A model generated the notes under the pieces. That model was not told where the DNA came from. It did not search any database and was given only the letters and a program-made list of their open reading frames with translations. Positions 7,784 through 15,169 of a stretch of 15,349 nucleotides of DNA are shown piece by piece. Location of the stretch: assembly GCA_007127655.1 (NCBI GenBank), contig SKYX01000140.1:1-15349 (forward strand). The letters run 5' to 3'. Numbering within the stretch: position 1 is the first letter of the stretch; each line of letters starts with the position of its first letter. The stretch is from Desulfonatronum sp. Its GTDB lineage: Bacteria; Desulfobacterota; Desulfovibrionia; Desulfovibrionales; Desulfonatronaceae. The position numbers and the translations under genes were made by a program.

Positions 7784-9820
7784 ATGGGTGATACTTTTGA
7801 CGAAAGGCTGCGTCGGTTGCGCAAGCAGGCTGAAGCGCGTTTGGGCGGGACTTCCCGGCCGGTTGACAGTCTCTCTCTTTCGGAGATCAAGAATCTGATT
7901 CATGAGTATCAGGTCCACCAGATCGAACTTGAACTCCAAAACGAAGAATTGCGCGAAACCCAGAAGCAGCTTGAGTTGGTCCGGGACCGGTACGCCAGGC
8001 TTTTTAACGATGCGCCGGTAGGGTACCTGATCATTGATGAAACCGGGATCATCGCCCAGACCAACGAGACCTTTGCCGCGATGGTCGGGCAAGAGGCTTC
8101 GTACTTGTCCGGCACGAGCCTGGCGGCACTCATCGTCCCAACGGACCGGGGGGCTTTTCACGGCCGCTACCGGGCCTTTTGCAAACACCCTGAGGGCAAG
8201 AAGTTGGAGTTCCGACTCCAAGGACCATCCGGGAACCTGACGGTCCGATGCGTCGGGAAGGTGGAGAATGAAACTCCGTTGTTTCACCGGGGGCTGGCTG
8301 TCAGGAGGATGCTGCTGGCGGTCAGTGATGTCAGCAAGCAGGTCCGCGCGGAAAACACCCTGCGGGATCGGGAGCAGTACCTGAATGCGATTCTGGAAAC
8401 GACCCGGGATGGTTTCTGGACCCTGGACATGGCGGGACGGGTGACGGAAGTCAATGCGGCCTACCGCGACATGTCCGGATATACGAATAATGAGCTGCGA
8501 CAAATGAGCATCCCGGACCTGGATGCTTTGGAAAAACCCAACGAAACCGAGGATCGGATCAAAAGAATCATTGCCAAGGGGTCCGAGTGCTTCGAGACCA
8601 GACACCGCCGAAAGGACGGCAGCCTTTTCGACGTGGAGGTTTCCGTATCATACATTGAGTCCGGAGGCGGCAAGCTCGTCTGCTTCTGCCGGGATATTAC
8701 CGATCGCAAGCAGGCGGAAGCCCTCTTGCGCCACCGCGAAGAGGAATTTCGCGCCATGGCGGAAAACGCGCCTGATATTGTGGCACGCTTTGACCAACAT
8801 TTTCGCCACGTCTATATAAATCGGATTATTGAAAAACACACCAGCAAGCACCGGGAAGAATTCATTGGCAAGACCAACGAGGATTTGAACATGCCGGAGG
8901 AACACGTAAAGCTCTGGCATGGTAAACTGGAGAAAGTTTTCCACAGTGGCCAGGAAACAGAGATGTTTTTTGATTTTTCGACCCTGGCCGGGCGGAAGCA
9001 CTATCATTCCCGAATCGTCCCGGAGTTTGCCCCTGACGGCACAGTGGCATCCGTCCTGTCCATCACTCGCGACATTACCGAACAGCATGAGGCTGAAAAT
9101 GAAATCAGGCGTATCAACCAGCGGCTTGAAATAGCCAACGCTGAAAAGGACAAGCTCTTCTCCATCATTGCCCACGATTTGAAATCCCCGATGTCCGGCC
9201 TTGTAACTTCAACGGAAATGCTGGCCAATCAACCGGGCATGTTTTCGGAAAAGGATTTCCGCTTTCTTTCGAGGGAGCTGCATGCAAGCGCCAAGAACTC
9301 CTTCGAGCTTTTGGAAGACCTGCTGCAATGGGCGCGCATGAGCCAGGGGGGCATTGATTACGCACCCATTCCGAGCAGCCTGGACGAGCTGTTGAACATG
9401 GGACTGTCTACGGCCCAGGACTTGGCCAAGAACAAGGAAATTGCCCTCCGCCGGGACATTGATCCGAGCCTGACCGTTCTGGTCGACCAGCCCATGATCA
9501 AGACCGTGATCCGCAACATTCTCTTCAATGCCATCAAGTTCACCCCCCGCCACGGGGAAATCGTCATCACGGCCCGGCAAGCGGAGCAAAAGGCGACCAT
9601 GACGATTCAGGATAACGGCATGGGCATGGACGAACAGATGCTGTCCTCACTTTTTACCCTGGAAAAAGGGAAACTCCGGTTGGGGACGGATGGCGAAAAA
9701 GGCACCGGCCTGGGGCTTGTCCTGTGCAAGCAGTTTATCGAAAAGCACGGTGGTCAAATCTGGCTGAAAAGCCACCCCGGCCAGGGCACGACGGTGTCTT
9801 TCACGTTGCCGATGGCCTAA
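7784..9820 (+). CDS. Soluble PAS-PAS-PAS sensor histidine kinase
   Basis: This 678-aa protein starts at the ATG of MGDTFDERL. It has no membrane segment. An N-terminal helix (about 28-65, with HEYQVHQIELELQNEELRET) leads into three PAS domains at about 65-190, 195-315 and 317-440; the second and third end in RDITDRK and RDITEQH linkers. The dimerisation domain carries IIAHDLKSPMSGL, with the phospho-accepting His464 encoded at nt 9173-9175. The ATPase domain shows the N box NILFNAIKFTP, the G1 box DNGMGM and the G2 box GTGLGLVLCKQF. No receiver domain follows, so phosphate must pass to a separate protein; the receiver of the hybrid kinase downstream is one candidate (inference). The gene lies between the CheB-CheR fusion (19-nt gap) and the hybrid kinase (63-nt gap), so it is probably in their operon. 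The kinase core is of a different subtype from those at 1-2427 and 9884-13570. The signal sensed is unknown. Confidence 0.94.
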   Translation: MGDTFDERLRRLRKQAEARLGGTSRPVDSLSLSEIKNLIHEYQVHQIELELQNEELRETQKQLELVRDRYARLFNDAPVGYLIIDETGIIAQTNETFAAMVGQEASYLSGTSLAALIVPTDRGAFHGRYRAFCKHPEGKKLEFRLQGPSGNLTVRCVGKVENETPLFHRGLAVRRMLLAVSDVSKQVRAENTLRDREQYLNAILETTRDGFWTLDMAGRVTEVNAAYRDMSGYTNNELRQMSIPDLDALEKPNETEDRIKRIIAKGSECFETRHRRKDGSLFDVEVSVSYIESGGGKLVCFCRDITDRKQAEALLRHREEEFRAMAENAPDIVARFDQHFRHVYINRIIEKHTSKHREEFIGKTNEDLNMPEEHVKLWHGKLEKVFHSGQETEMFFDFSTLAGRKHYHSRIVPEFAPDGTVASVLSITRDITEQHEAENEIRRINQRLEIANAEKDKLFSIIAHDLKSPMSGLVTSTEMLANQPGMFSEKDFRFLSRELHASAKNSFELLEDLLQWARMSQGGIDYAPIPSSLDELLNMGLSTAQDLAKNKEIALRRDIDPSLTVLVDQPMIKTVIRNILFNAIKFTPRHGEIVITARQAEQKATMTIQDNGMGMDEQMLSSLFTLEKGKLRLGTDGEKGTGLGLVLCKQFIEKHGGQIWLKSHPGQGTTVSFTLPMA

Positions 9821-9872
9821 GGGCCGCCCTTGGCCCCTGTGCTTGCAACCACTCTTCCCGCCCCATTGACCC

Positions 9873-9878
9873 AGGAGG
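9873..9878 (+). promoter_or_regulatory. Ribosome-binding site deciding the hybrid-kinase start
   Basis: AGGAGG lies 5 nt before the ATG at 9884. A longer in-frame reading from ATG 9830 would add 18 residues (APVLATTLPAPLTQEAS) that overlap this site and have no Shine-Dalgarno sequence of their own. The start at 9884 is therefore preferred. Confidence 0.85.
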
Positions 9879-9883
9879 CCTCC

Positions 9884-12800
9884 ATGTTCCGGAAGCAAAA
9901 CCCTGACTCAGCCCCCGCTCAAGCAGGTTTTTCCGACGCCCACGACGTCCTGGTGAACGCGCCCGTCGGCATCTTCACGTCCTCCCCGGAGGGACGGTTT
10001 CTTTCCGTCAATCCTGCCATGGCAGACATGTACGGCTATGATTCCCCCGAGGACATGTTGGAAACGGTGACGGACATAGCGCAACAGATTTATGTGAATC
10101 CCGCCGATCGATTCCAGTTGTATCTCCTGTTGGAAAGCACCGAGTCGGCGCGCAACTATGAATCTTTGCATAAACGCAAGGACGGTTCGACATTTCGGAC
10201 TATGGAATCCGTTCGCGTGGTCCGGAGTGATGATGGGAACGTGCGGCATGTGCAAGGGTTTGTCATGGATATTTCCCGGCAGGTCCAAACGAGGTCCGCG
10301 GAAGAAAAGCACGTGCTTTCGGCCGTCGACAAACCCGTCATGGCCGAGCCGGAAGACACGGAAATCGAGCTGCACAACGTCATTGATGGCGCGGCCATTC
10401 AGCAATTGATGAGTGATTTTTGTGATATGACCGGCATTGGCGGAGCCATTCTGGACTTGCAGGGCAATGTCCTGGCCTCCACCGGCTGGAAGGATATCTG
10501 CTTCACATTTCATCGCGCCCATCCGGAAACCAACCGCAATTGCATGGAAAGCGACGACGTGCTTTCCCAGGGCGTCGAACCCGGCCAGTACAAGATCTAC
10601 CGATGCAAGAACAACATGCTGGACATCGTGATGCCCATCATGGTCGAGGGCAGACATCTGGGCAATCTTTTCACCGGCCAGTTTTTTTTCAAGGATGAGC
10701 CTCCGGATCATGACGTCTTCAGGACCCAGGCAAGGCAGTACGGGTTCGATGAAGAGGAATATCTTGCGGCGTTGAGCCAAGTTCCCTTGTTGGACAGGGA
10801 GGCCGTGACCAAGGCTCTGCGGTTCTACGTGAAACTGGCGGAGATTATCAGCACGGTGGGATACAACAACGTCAACTTGGCAAGGAACCTGGTCGAACGT
10901 GAAAAGCTGCTTGAATCTCTGCACGCCAGTGAGGAAAAGCACTGCCGACTTTTTGAAACCATGGCCCAGGGGGTCATTTACCAGGCCGCCGATGGTGCCA
11001 TTATCTCGGCCAATCCTGCCGCGGAAAGGATTCTTGGCCTCACCTTCGACCAGATGCAGGGCAAGACATCCATGGACCCTCGCTGGAAGATGCTCACGGA
11101 AGAGGGCGCGGAGGTTCCAGGCACGGACCACCCGGCCATGGTCGCCCTGCGCACCGGTGAAACTGTCGGGCCTGTTGTCCGGGGCGTGTTTCATCCGGAT
11201 AAGAATGCCCATATCTGGTTGTCCATCACGGCCACCCCCTTGTTTCAGCAGGGAGCCCCAAAGCCCTTTCAGGCCTATGCCACCTTCGAGGATATCACCG
11301 AGCGCAAGCGGGCGGAGGAGGCGTTGCGGGAGAGCGAGCGCTTTCTCTCTTTGCTCCTGGAAACCATCCCGGTTCCCGTGTTCTACAAGGACAGGGATGG
11401 CCGCTACCAGGGTTTCAACAAGGCTTTTGAAGTTTTTTTCAGAAAAAACAAGGAAGAGCTCATTGGAAAGTCCGTCTTCGACATCAATCCATCTGATCTC
11501 GCGAAAATCTACCATGCCAAGGATACCGAGTTGTTCGAAAACCCGGGCATCCAAATATATGACTCCAAGGTGAAAAATATCCATGGCGACATGCGGGATG
11601 TCATCTTTCACAAGGCTTCCCTGACCGACGAGCATGGGGTTGTAACCGGCCTTGTCGGCGCTGTCCTGGATATGACCGACCGCAAACGGGCCGAAGAGGC
11701 CCTGCGCAGAAGCGAAAACCTGATCAGGAGGGTATTTGAAATCCTGCCCATTGGCCTCTGGATCGCGGACAAAAACGGAAAGCTCTTGCAGGGCAATCCG
11801 GCGGGAGTGGCTATCTGGGGGGCGGAACCGAATGTCGATCAGAAAGAGTACGGGGTGTTCAAGGCCAGACGTTTGCCCTCAGGTGAGGAAATCGCGCCGG
11901 ATGACTGGGCCTTGGCGCATACCGTGAACAAGGGTGAGACCATTGTCGACGAACTCCTGGAAATCGACGCCTTTGACGGGAAGAAAAAGATTATCCTCAA
12001 TTATACCGCCCCGGTGCAGGACGAAGAGGGCAATGTTGAAGCAGCCATTGTCGTCAACCAGGACATCACCTCGCGATACCATGCCGAACAAGCCCTGCTT
12101 CTGGCCAAAGAGCAGGCCGAGGCCGCCAATCAGGCCAAGTCCGAATTCCTGTCCAACATGAGCCATGAACTGCGCACGCCCTTCAACGGCATCATGGGCA
12201 TGATGCAGCTTTTGCAGACCACGCCCCTGGACGATGAACAGCAAGAGTTCGTTGCCGCGGCGATCACGTCGTCCGAACGGTTCACCCGCCTGCTCTCGGA
12301 CATCCTGGACCTCTCGAGCATCGAAGCGGGGAAGATGGTCATCTGCCCCGCTGCGTTTGATCTGGGAGACATGCTGGAGTCCATATCCGGCCTGTTCACT
12401 GTAACCGCCCGGCAAAAGGGCATTGCCCTGGAATGTTCCCTGAACACTGCCGTGCCCGCCCAAGTCGTGGGCGATGCGGTTCGGGTCAAGCAGGTTCTTT
12501 TCAACCTGGTGGGCAACGCCCTGAAGTTCACGGAGCAAGGGACGGTCAAGGTCCATCAGAGCGCCCTCTCCGGCGCCAAAGGCGCAGATGTCAGGGTCAT
12601 GTTTTCCATTTCCGATACAGGGATCGGTATTCCGGACGACAAGCTCAAGAACCTGTTCCAACCGTTCACCCAGGTGGACGGCTCCTACACCCGCGCACAT
12701 CAGGGCGCGGGCTTGGGTTTGGTCATCGTGCGCAGGCTTGTTGCCTTGATGGGCGGCAACATCGACGTGGAAAGCGTGATCGGCCAGGGAACCACCGTCC

Positions 12801-13570
12801 ATGTGGTCCTGCCCTTGGCCCTGCCGGAACAGGATGTTTCCACAACAGCCCTTGCATCGCCCGCGCCTGGAGAGGCCAAGAAGCACCTCGACATCCTCCT
12901 GGCCGAGGACGATTCCCTGAACCAGCTGTTCATGCAGTCGATCCTGAAAAAACTCGGGCATGCCGTGACCCTGGCAAATGATGGCCAAGAGGCCGTGGAT
13001 TTATGGAAACGCCACAAGTTCGACTGTATCCTGATGGACATCCAGATGCCCGTGATGACCGGGGACGAGGCGACGCGGCGCATTCGCGCCGCTGAGGTTC
13101 ACGGTTCACGGTTCAACGGTTCAGCAGAAGGGGTTCACGGTTCACGGTTCAATGGTTCAGCGGCTGGCGAGATAGCGGTTGACGGTATTGGTGTAGGGGC
13201 GCACCGCGGTGCGCCCGACGGCGTCGCGCCAAACACAACATATTCTCACGCTACCACTGACCCAACCGTGAACCGTGAACCGCTGAACCATGAACCATCT
13301 AAGACCGTGAACCGTGAACCGCTGAACCGTGAACCTCACGATCGTGAACCGTTGAACCTGAAACCCCGAATTCCCATCATCGCCGTAACCGCCCATACCC
13401 AACCCGGCGACAGGGAACGATTCCTGGCCGTTGGGATGGACGACTACCTGGGCAAGCCGGTGAGTGTGGATGGTTTGGAGAGGGTGCTGAACAGGTTCAT
13501 CGGCGGAGTCACGCCAGATGCAACACATTCCAACAACCCCACGGCCTCAACCGTGAACCGTGAACCGTGA
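9884..13570 (+). CDS. Hybrid histidine kinase PAS-PocR-PAS3-HisKA-HATPase-REC with a repeat inserted in REC
   Basis: This is a 1228-aa soluble protein. PAS1 spans about 20-125. A PocR-type sensory domain spans about 165-345, recognised by CFTFHRAHPETNRNCMESD, YRCKNNMLDIVMPI and GRHLGNLFTGQFF with its conserved cysteines. PAS2 (352-479), PAS3 (about 486-605) and PAS4 (about 608-735) follow. HisKA has SHELRTPFNG with His761 (nt 12164-12166). The ATPase domain has [22 protein letters not shown] and GAGLGLVIVRR. The receiver begins LDILLAEDDS and has Asp1052 (nt 13037-13039) in LMDIQMP. After RRIRAAE it is interrupted by about 90 repeat-encoded residues (1072-1161) and resumes at RIPIIAVTAHTQPGDRERF, retaining the Thr and the GKP Lys. 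The last 20 or so residues (GGVTPDAT... to VNREP) and the TGA come from another repeat copy. The frame is open throughout. Whether this receiver still works is unknown. The kinase core is paralogous to that at 1-2427. Confidence 0.93.
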   Translation: MFRKQNPDSAPAQAGFSDAHDVLVNAPVGIFTSSPEGRFLSVNPAMADMYGYDSPEDMLETVTDIAQQIYVNPADRFQLYLLLESTESARNYESLHKRKDGSTFRTMESVRVVRSDDGNVRHVQGFVMDISRQVQTRSAEEKHVLSAVDKPVMAEPEDTEIELHNVIDGAAIQQLMSDFCDMTGIGGAILDLQGNVLASTGWKDICFTFHRAHPETNRNCMESDDVLSQGVEPGQYKIYRCKNNMLDIVMPIMVEGRHLGNLFTGQFFFKDEPPDHDVFRTQARQYGFDEEEYLAALSQVPLLDREAVTKALRFYVKLAEIISTVGYNNVNLARNLVEREKLLESLHASEEKHCRLFETMAQGVIYQAADGAIISANPAAERILGLTFDQMQGKTSMDPRWKMLTEEGAEVPGTDHPAMVALRTGETVGPVVRGVFHPDKNAHIWLSITATPLFQQGAPKPFQAYATFEDITERKRAEEALRESERFLSLLLETIPVPVFYKDRDGRYQGFNKAFEVFFRKNKEELIGKSVFDINPSDLAKIYHAKDTELFENPGIQIYDSKVKNIHGDMRDVIFHKASLTDEHGVVTGLVGAVLDMTDRKRAEEALRRSENLIRRVFEILPIGLWIADKNGKLLQGNPAGVAIWGAEPNVDQKEYGVFKARRLPSGEEIAPDDWALAHTVNKGETIVDELLEIDAFDGKKKIILNYTAPVQDEEGNVEAAIVVNQDITSRYHAEQALLLAKEQAEAANQAKSEFLSNMSHELRTPFNGIMGMMQLLQTTPLDDEQQEFVAAAITSSERFTRLLSDILDLSSIEAGKMVICPAAFDLGDMLESISGLFTVTARQKGIALECSLNTAVPAQVVGDAVRVKQVLFNLVGNALKFTEQGTVKVHQSALSGAKGADVRVMFSISDTGIGIPDDKLKNLFQPFTQVDGSYTRAHQGAGLGLVIVRRLVALMGGNIDVESVIGQGTTVHVVLPLALPEQDVSTTALASPAPGEAKKHLDILLAEDDSLNQLFMQSILKKLGHAVTLANDGQEAVDLWKRHKFDCILMDIQMPVMTGDEATRRIRAAEVHGSRFNGSAEGVHGSRFNGSAAGEIAVDGIGVGAHRGAPDGVAPNTTYSHATTDPTVNREPLNHEPSKTVNREPLNREPHDREPLNLKPRIPIIAVTAHTQPGDRERFLAVGMDDYLGKPVSVDGLERVLNRFIGGVTPDATHSNNPTASTVNREP
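13097..13168 (+). repeat. Two tandem 36-bp units encoding VHGSRFNGSAxG
   Basis: Units 13097-13132 and 13133-13168 differ at few positions and encode VHGSRFNGSAEG and VHGSRFNGSAAG. Each is built from GGTTCAC/GGTTCAA heptamers, the reverse complement of the GAACC units elsewhere in the family. Being 36 bp long, they keep the reading frame. Confidence 0.85.
13197..13216. repeat. 20-bp perfect palindrome in copy D
   Basis: GGGCGCACCGCGGTGCGCCC is its own reverse complement. It forms the centre of copy D and recurs exactly at 15184-15203 in copy C. In the kinase frame the surrounding block is read as VGAHRGAPDG. Confidence 0.9.
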
Positions 13571-13596
13571 ACCACTGAACCGTTGCATCCTGAACC
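13501..13596 (+). repeat. Composite repeat copy B at the 3' end of the hybrid kinase
   Basis: The leader (CGGCGGAGTCACGCCAGATG and onward) aligns without gaps to copies A, C and D and is followed by several GAACCGT-type units, the last at about 13592-13596. It supplies the final residues of the kinase (GGVTPDATHSNNPTASTVNREP) and its TGA stop, because two successive 7-bp units place TGA in frame. It has no palindrome block. Confidence 0.85.
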
Positions 13597-13621
13597 AATA
13601 CCTGTGCAATCATGCAATGAA

Positions 13622-13638
13622 ATTACGAATATCGTAAT
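13622..13638. promoter_or_regulatory. Candidate operator upstream of the toxin-antitoxin pair
   Basis: ATTACGA-ATA-TCGTAAT is a 7-bp perfect inverted repeat ending 12 nt before the AbiEi-like start codon. AbiEi antitoxins are known to repress their own operons by binding inverted repeats upstream. The position and symmetry fit that role, but binding is inferred. I see no clear -35/-10 pair and no Shine-Dalgarno sequence before the ATG at 13651. Confidence 0.5.
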
Positions 13639-13650
13639 CTAAATGTAAAA

Positions 13651-14310
13651 ATGCAAACTTTAACGGAGAAGGTTTTCACGCTGGCTCCACCTGGCGGGGT
13701 GTTTGATGAGACGGTTGTGCGCAATCTGTTTCCTGAAAGCAGCCCGGGCGCGCGGGCTCTGCTGGTGCATCGGGCAGTTCGGGCCGGAGAAATTCTGCGC
13801 CTGAAACCAGGCGTGTTCGTTCTGGACCGCCCATTTCGAAAAACCGACCCGCACCCCTTTGCACTGGCCGCCATCCTGCACGCCCCGTCGCATATCAGTC
13901 TGGAATCCGCCCTGGCGCACCACGGATTGATTCCCGAGGCAATCTATCAGGTCAGCAGCGTCACGGTCGGGCGAAGTCGGGAGTTCAGTACGCCATTGGG
14001 CCTGTTCAGCTTCAACCGGGTTCCTACGCGGATGCCCCGTGCCGGAGTCGAGGCCGTGGCCGTTGCGGCCAACGCATGGGCCTTTGTCGCCGGCCCCTTA
14101 CGCGCCATAGCCGACGCCGTGTACATCAACAGGAGTATCTCTTGGAAGCAGGATGGTCTTGGGTACCTGACCGAATCGCTGCGCATCGAGGAAGAGGACT
14201 TGTCACTGGTAGACTTTGGTTCGCTGGAGGACATTCTGGAAAGCTTTCAAAGCCGCCGGGTGCGGACATACCTTGAGCGATTGTACGGGGCCATCGGTCA
14301 TGCTGCATAA
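13651..14310 (+). CDS. AbiEi-like type IV antitoxin / transcriptional autoregulator
   Basis: This 219-aa protein has the AbiEi layout. The N-terminal part (about 1-60) is a winged-helix-like region with a basic recognition segment (ARALLVHRAVRAGEILRLKPGVFVL). The core segment SHISLESALAHHGLI, followed by SSVTVGRSREFSTPLGLFSFNRV, is characteristic of the family. In AbiE systems this protein counters the AbiEii nucleotidyltransferase without stable complex formation and represses the operon; both roles here are inferred from family. The start at 13651 (MQTLTEKVF) lacks a good ribosome-binding site, but no better in-frame start is near. Its stop overlaps the next gene by 11 nt, which suggests translational coupling. 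A 7-bp inverted repeat just upstream may be its operator. The gene begins 54 nt after repeat copy B. Confidence 0.85.
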   Translation: MQTLTEKVFTLAPPGGVFDETVVRNLFPESSPGARALLVHRAVRAGEILRLKPGVFVLDRPFRKTDPHPFALAAILHAPSHISLESALAHHGLIPEAIYQVSSVTVGRSREFSTPLGLFSFNRVPTRMPRAGVEAVAVAANAWAFVAGPLRAIADAVYINRSISWKQDGLGYLTESLRIEEEDLSLVDFGSLEDILESFQSRRVRTYLERLYGAIGHAA

Positions 14311-15169
14311 GGTTTTGAACACGAAGCTGCTCGAGTACGCTCCGGCCAACGCCGTTGAACAGGACAATGTGCTGCAGGAGTTGATGCAGCTCCATGTTCT
14401 GGCCAGCCTTTCCCGAGCGGGCTTGTTCAACGAGGCCGTTTTTCACGGTGGCACGTGTCTCAGGATTGTCGACGGGCTTCGCCGGTTTTCCGAAGACCTT
14501 GATTTTTTCCTTAAGCAGCCGAATCCAGATTTTCATTGGCAAGACTACCTGAATGCCGTTCAGAAAGATTGTGCCTGGGAAGGTATCGCTTTTGAAATTC
14601 AAGACAAATCAAAGGCTGAAACAGCCGTTCGCAAGGCTTTTCTGAAAACAGACTCCATAGGTAAGCTTTTGATCCTGGACTTGCCCTTTGAACGACGTCA
14701 GACTCGAAAAATCCGAATCAAGCTGGAAATCGACATTGACCCTCCCTCAGGCTCTTCATTTTCCACCAGCTACATCACCTATCCTGTAACCGCCCCCTTG
14801 ACGGTGCAGACTCTGGAATCCAGCTTCGCCTTGAAGCTGCATGCCATGCTCTGTCGAACATACGTCAAGGGTCGCGACTGGTATGACTTCGTGTGGTATG
14901 TGGCCAGGAAGATTCAGCCAAATCTGGATTTGCTTCAAAACGCCCTGCGCCAGAATGGTCCCTGGAAGAATCAGGTGGTTCCATCGGATCCGTACTGGGT
15001 TCGAGATCAGATTAAGGCCAGGATTCAGAGCATTGACTGGGAAGCGGCCCGTCATGATGTCCAGCGTTTTCTTCCCCTGCGCGACCAGGAGGGGTTGCGT
15101 TTCTGGAGTGTGGACTTTTTCCTGGACCAGTTGGATAGATTGTTCAACGGTTTCAAAAGGCGCGTATGA
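14300..15169 (+). CDS. AbiEii-like nucleotidyltransferase toxin
   Basis: This 289-aa protein shows the motifs of the AbiEii/DUF1814 nucleotidyltransferases: GGT (residues 50-52, in HGGTCLRIVDGLRRF) with the acidic pair in SEDLDFF (Asp66, Asp68), a third acidic strand in KIRIKLEIDIDPP, and KGRDWYDFVWY (190-198). Family members transfer nucleotides to tRNA or other targets and arrest growth; the target here is unknown. I chose the ATG at 14300 because it gives the usual N-terminus (MLHKVLNTKLLEY) and overlaps the antitoxin stop by 11 nt; the longer frame from 14216 would overlap it by 95 nt. Its TGA stop (15167-15169) is also the first three bases of the 42-bp block shared by repeat copies C and D, so the repeat defines the C-terminus (FKRRV). 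All catalytic motifs appear intact. Confidence 0.88.
   Translation: MLHKVLNTKLLEYAPANAVEQDNVLQELMQLHVLASLSRAGLFNEAVFHGGTCLRIVDGLRRFSEDLDFFLKQPNPDFHWQDYLNAVQKDCAWEGIAFEIQDKSKAETAVRKAFLKTDSIGKLLILDLPFERRQTRKIRIKLEIDIDPPSGSSFSTSYITYPVTAPLTVQTLESSFALKLHAMLCRTYVKGRDWYDFVWYVARKIQPNLDLLQNALRQNGPWKNQVVPSDPYWVRDQIKARIQSIDWEAARHDVQRFLPLRDQEGLRFWSVDFFLDQLDRLFNGFKRRV

Larger units (their letters stand above)
13097..13366 (+). repeat. Composite repeat copy D, in frame inside the receiver domain
   Basis: About 270 bp (90 codons) of repeat lie within the hybrid-kinase gene. In order they are two 36-bp units in GGTTCA orientation, a 42-bp block with a 20-bp palindrome shared with copy C, the leader (about 13217-13262), and TGAACC-orientation units to about 13358 that read NREPL. 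The opposite orientation of the two flanks means the segment could fold into a large hairpin. The boundaries are judged from where receiver homology stops and resumes (RRIRAAE / RIPIIAV). Confidence 0.88.

Noticed and set aside
4234..7890. Very long open frame on the reverse strand opposite the CheB-CheR fusion
   Set aside because: Its translation is rich in His, Gly, Arg and Asp with no recognisable domain, while the forward frame has complete catalytic motifs. It is a codon-usage shadow in GC-rich DNA. The same applies to the reverse frames at 1465-2451, 9908-11635 and 11879-12988.
9821..9836. GC-rich hairpin after the PAS kinase as a terminator (GGGCC...GGCCC)
   Set aside because: The stem is only 5 bp with no T-tract, and the next gene begins 63 nt after the stop with a good ribosome-binding site, fitting read-through.
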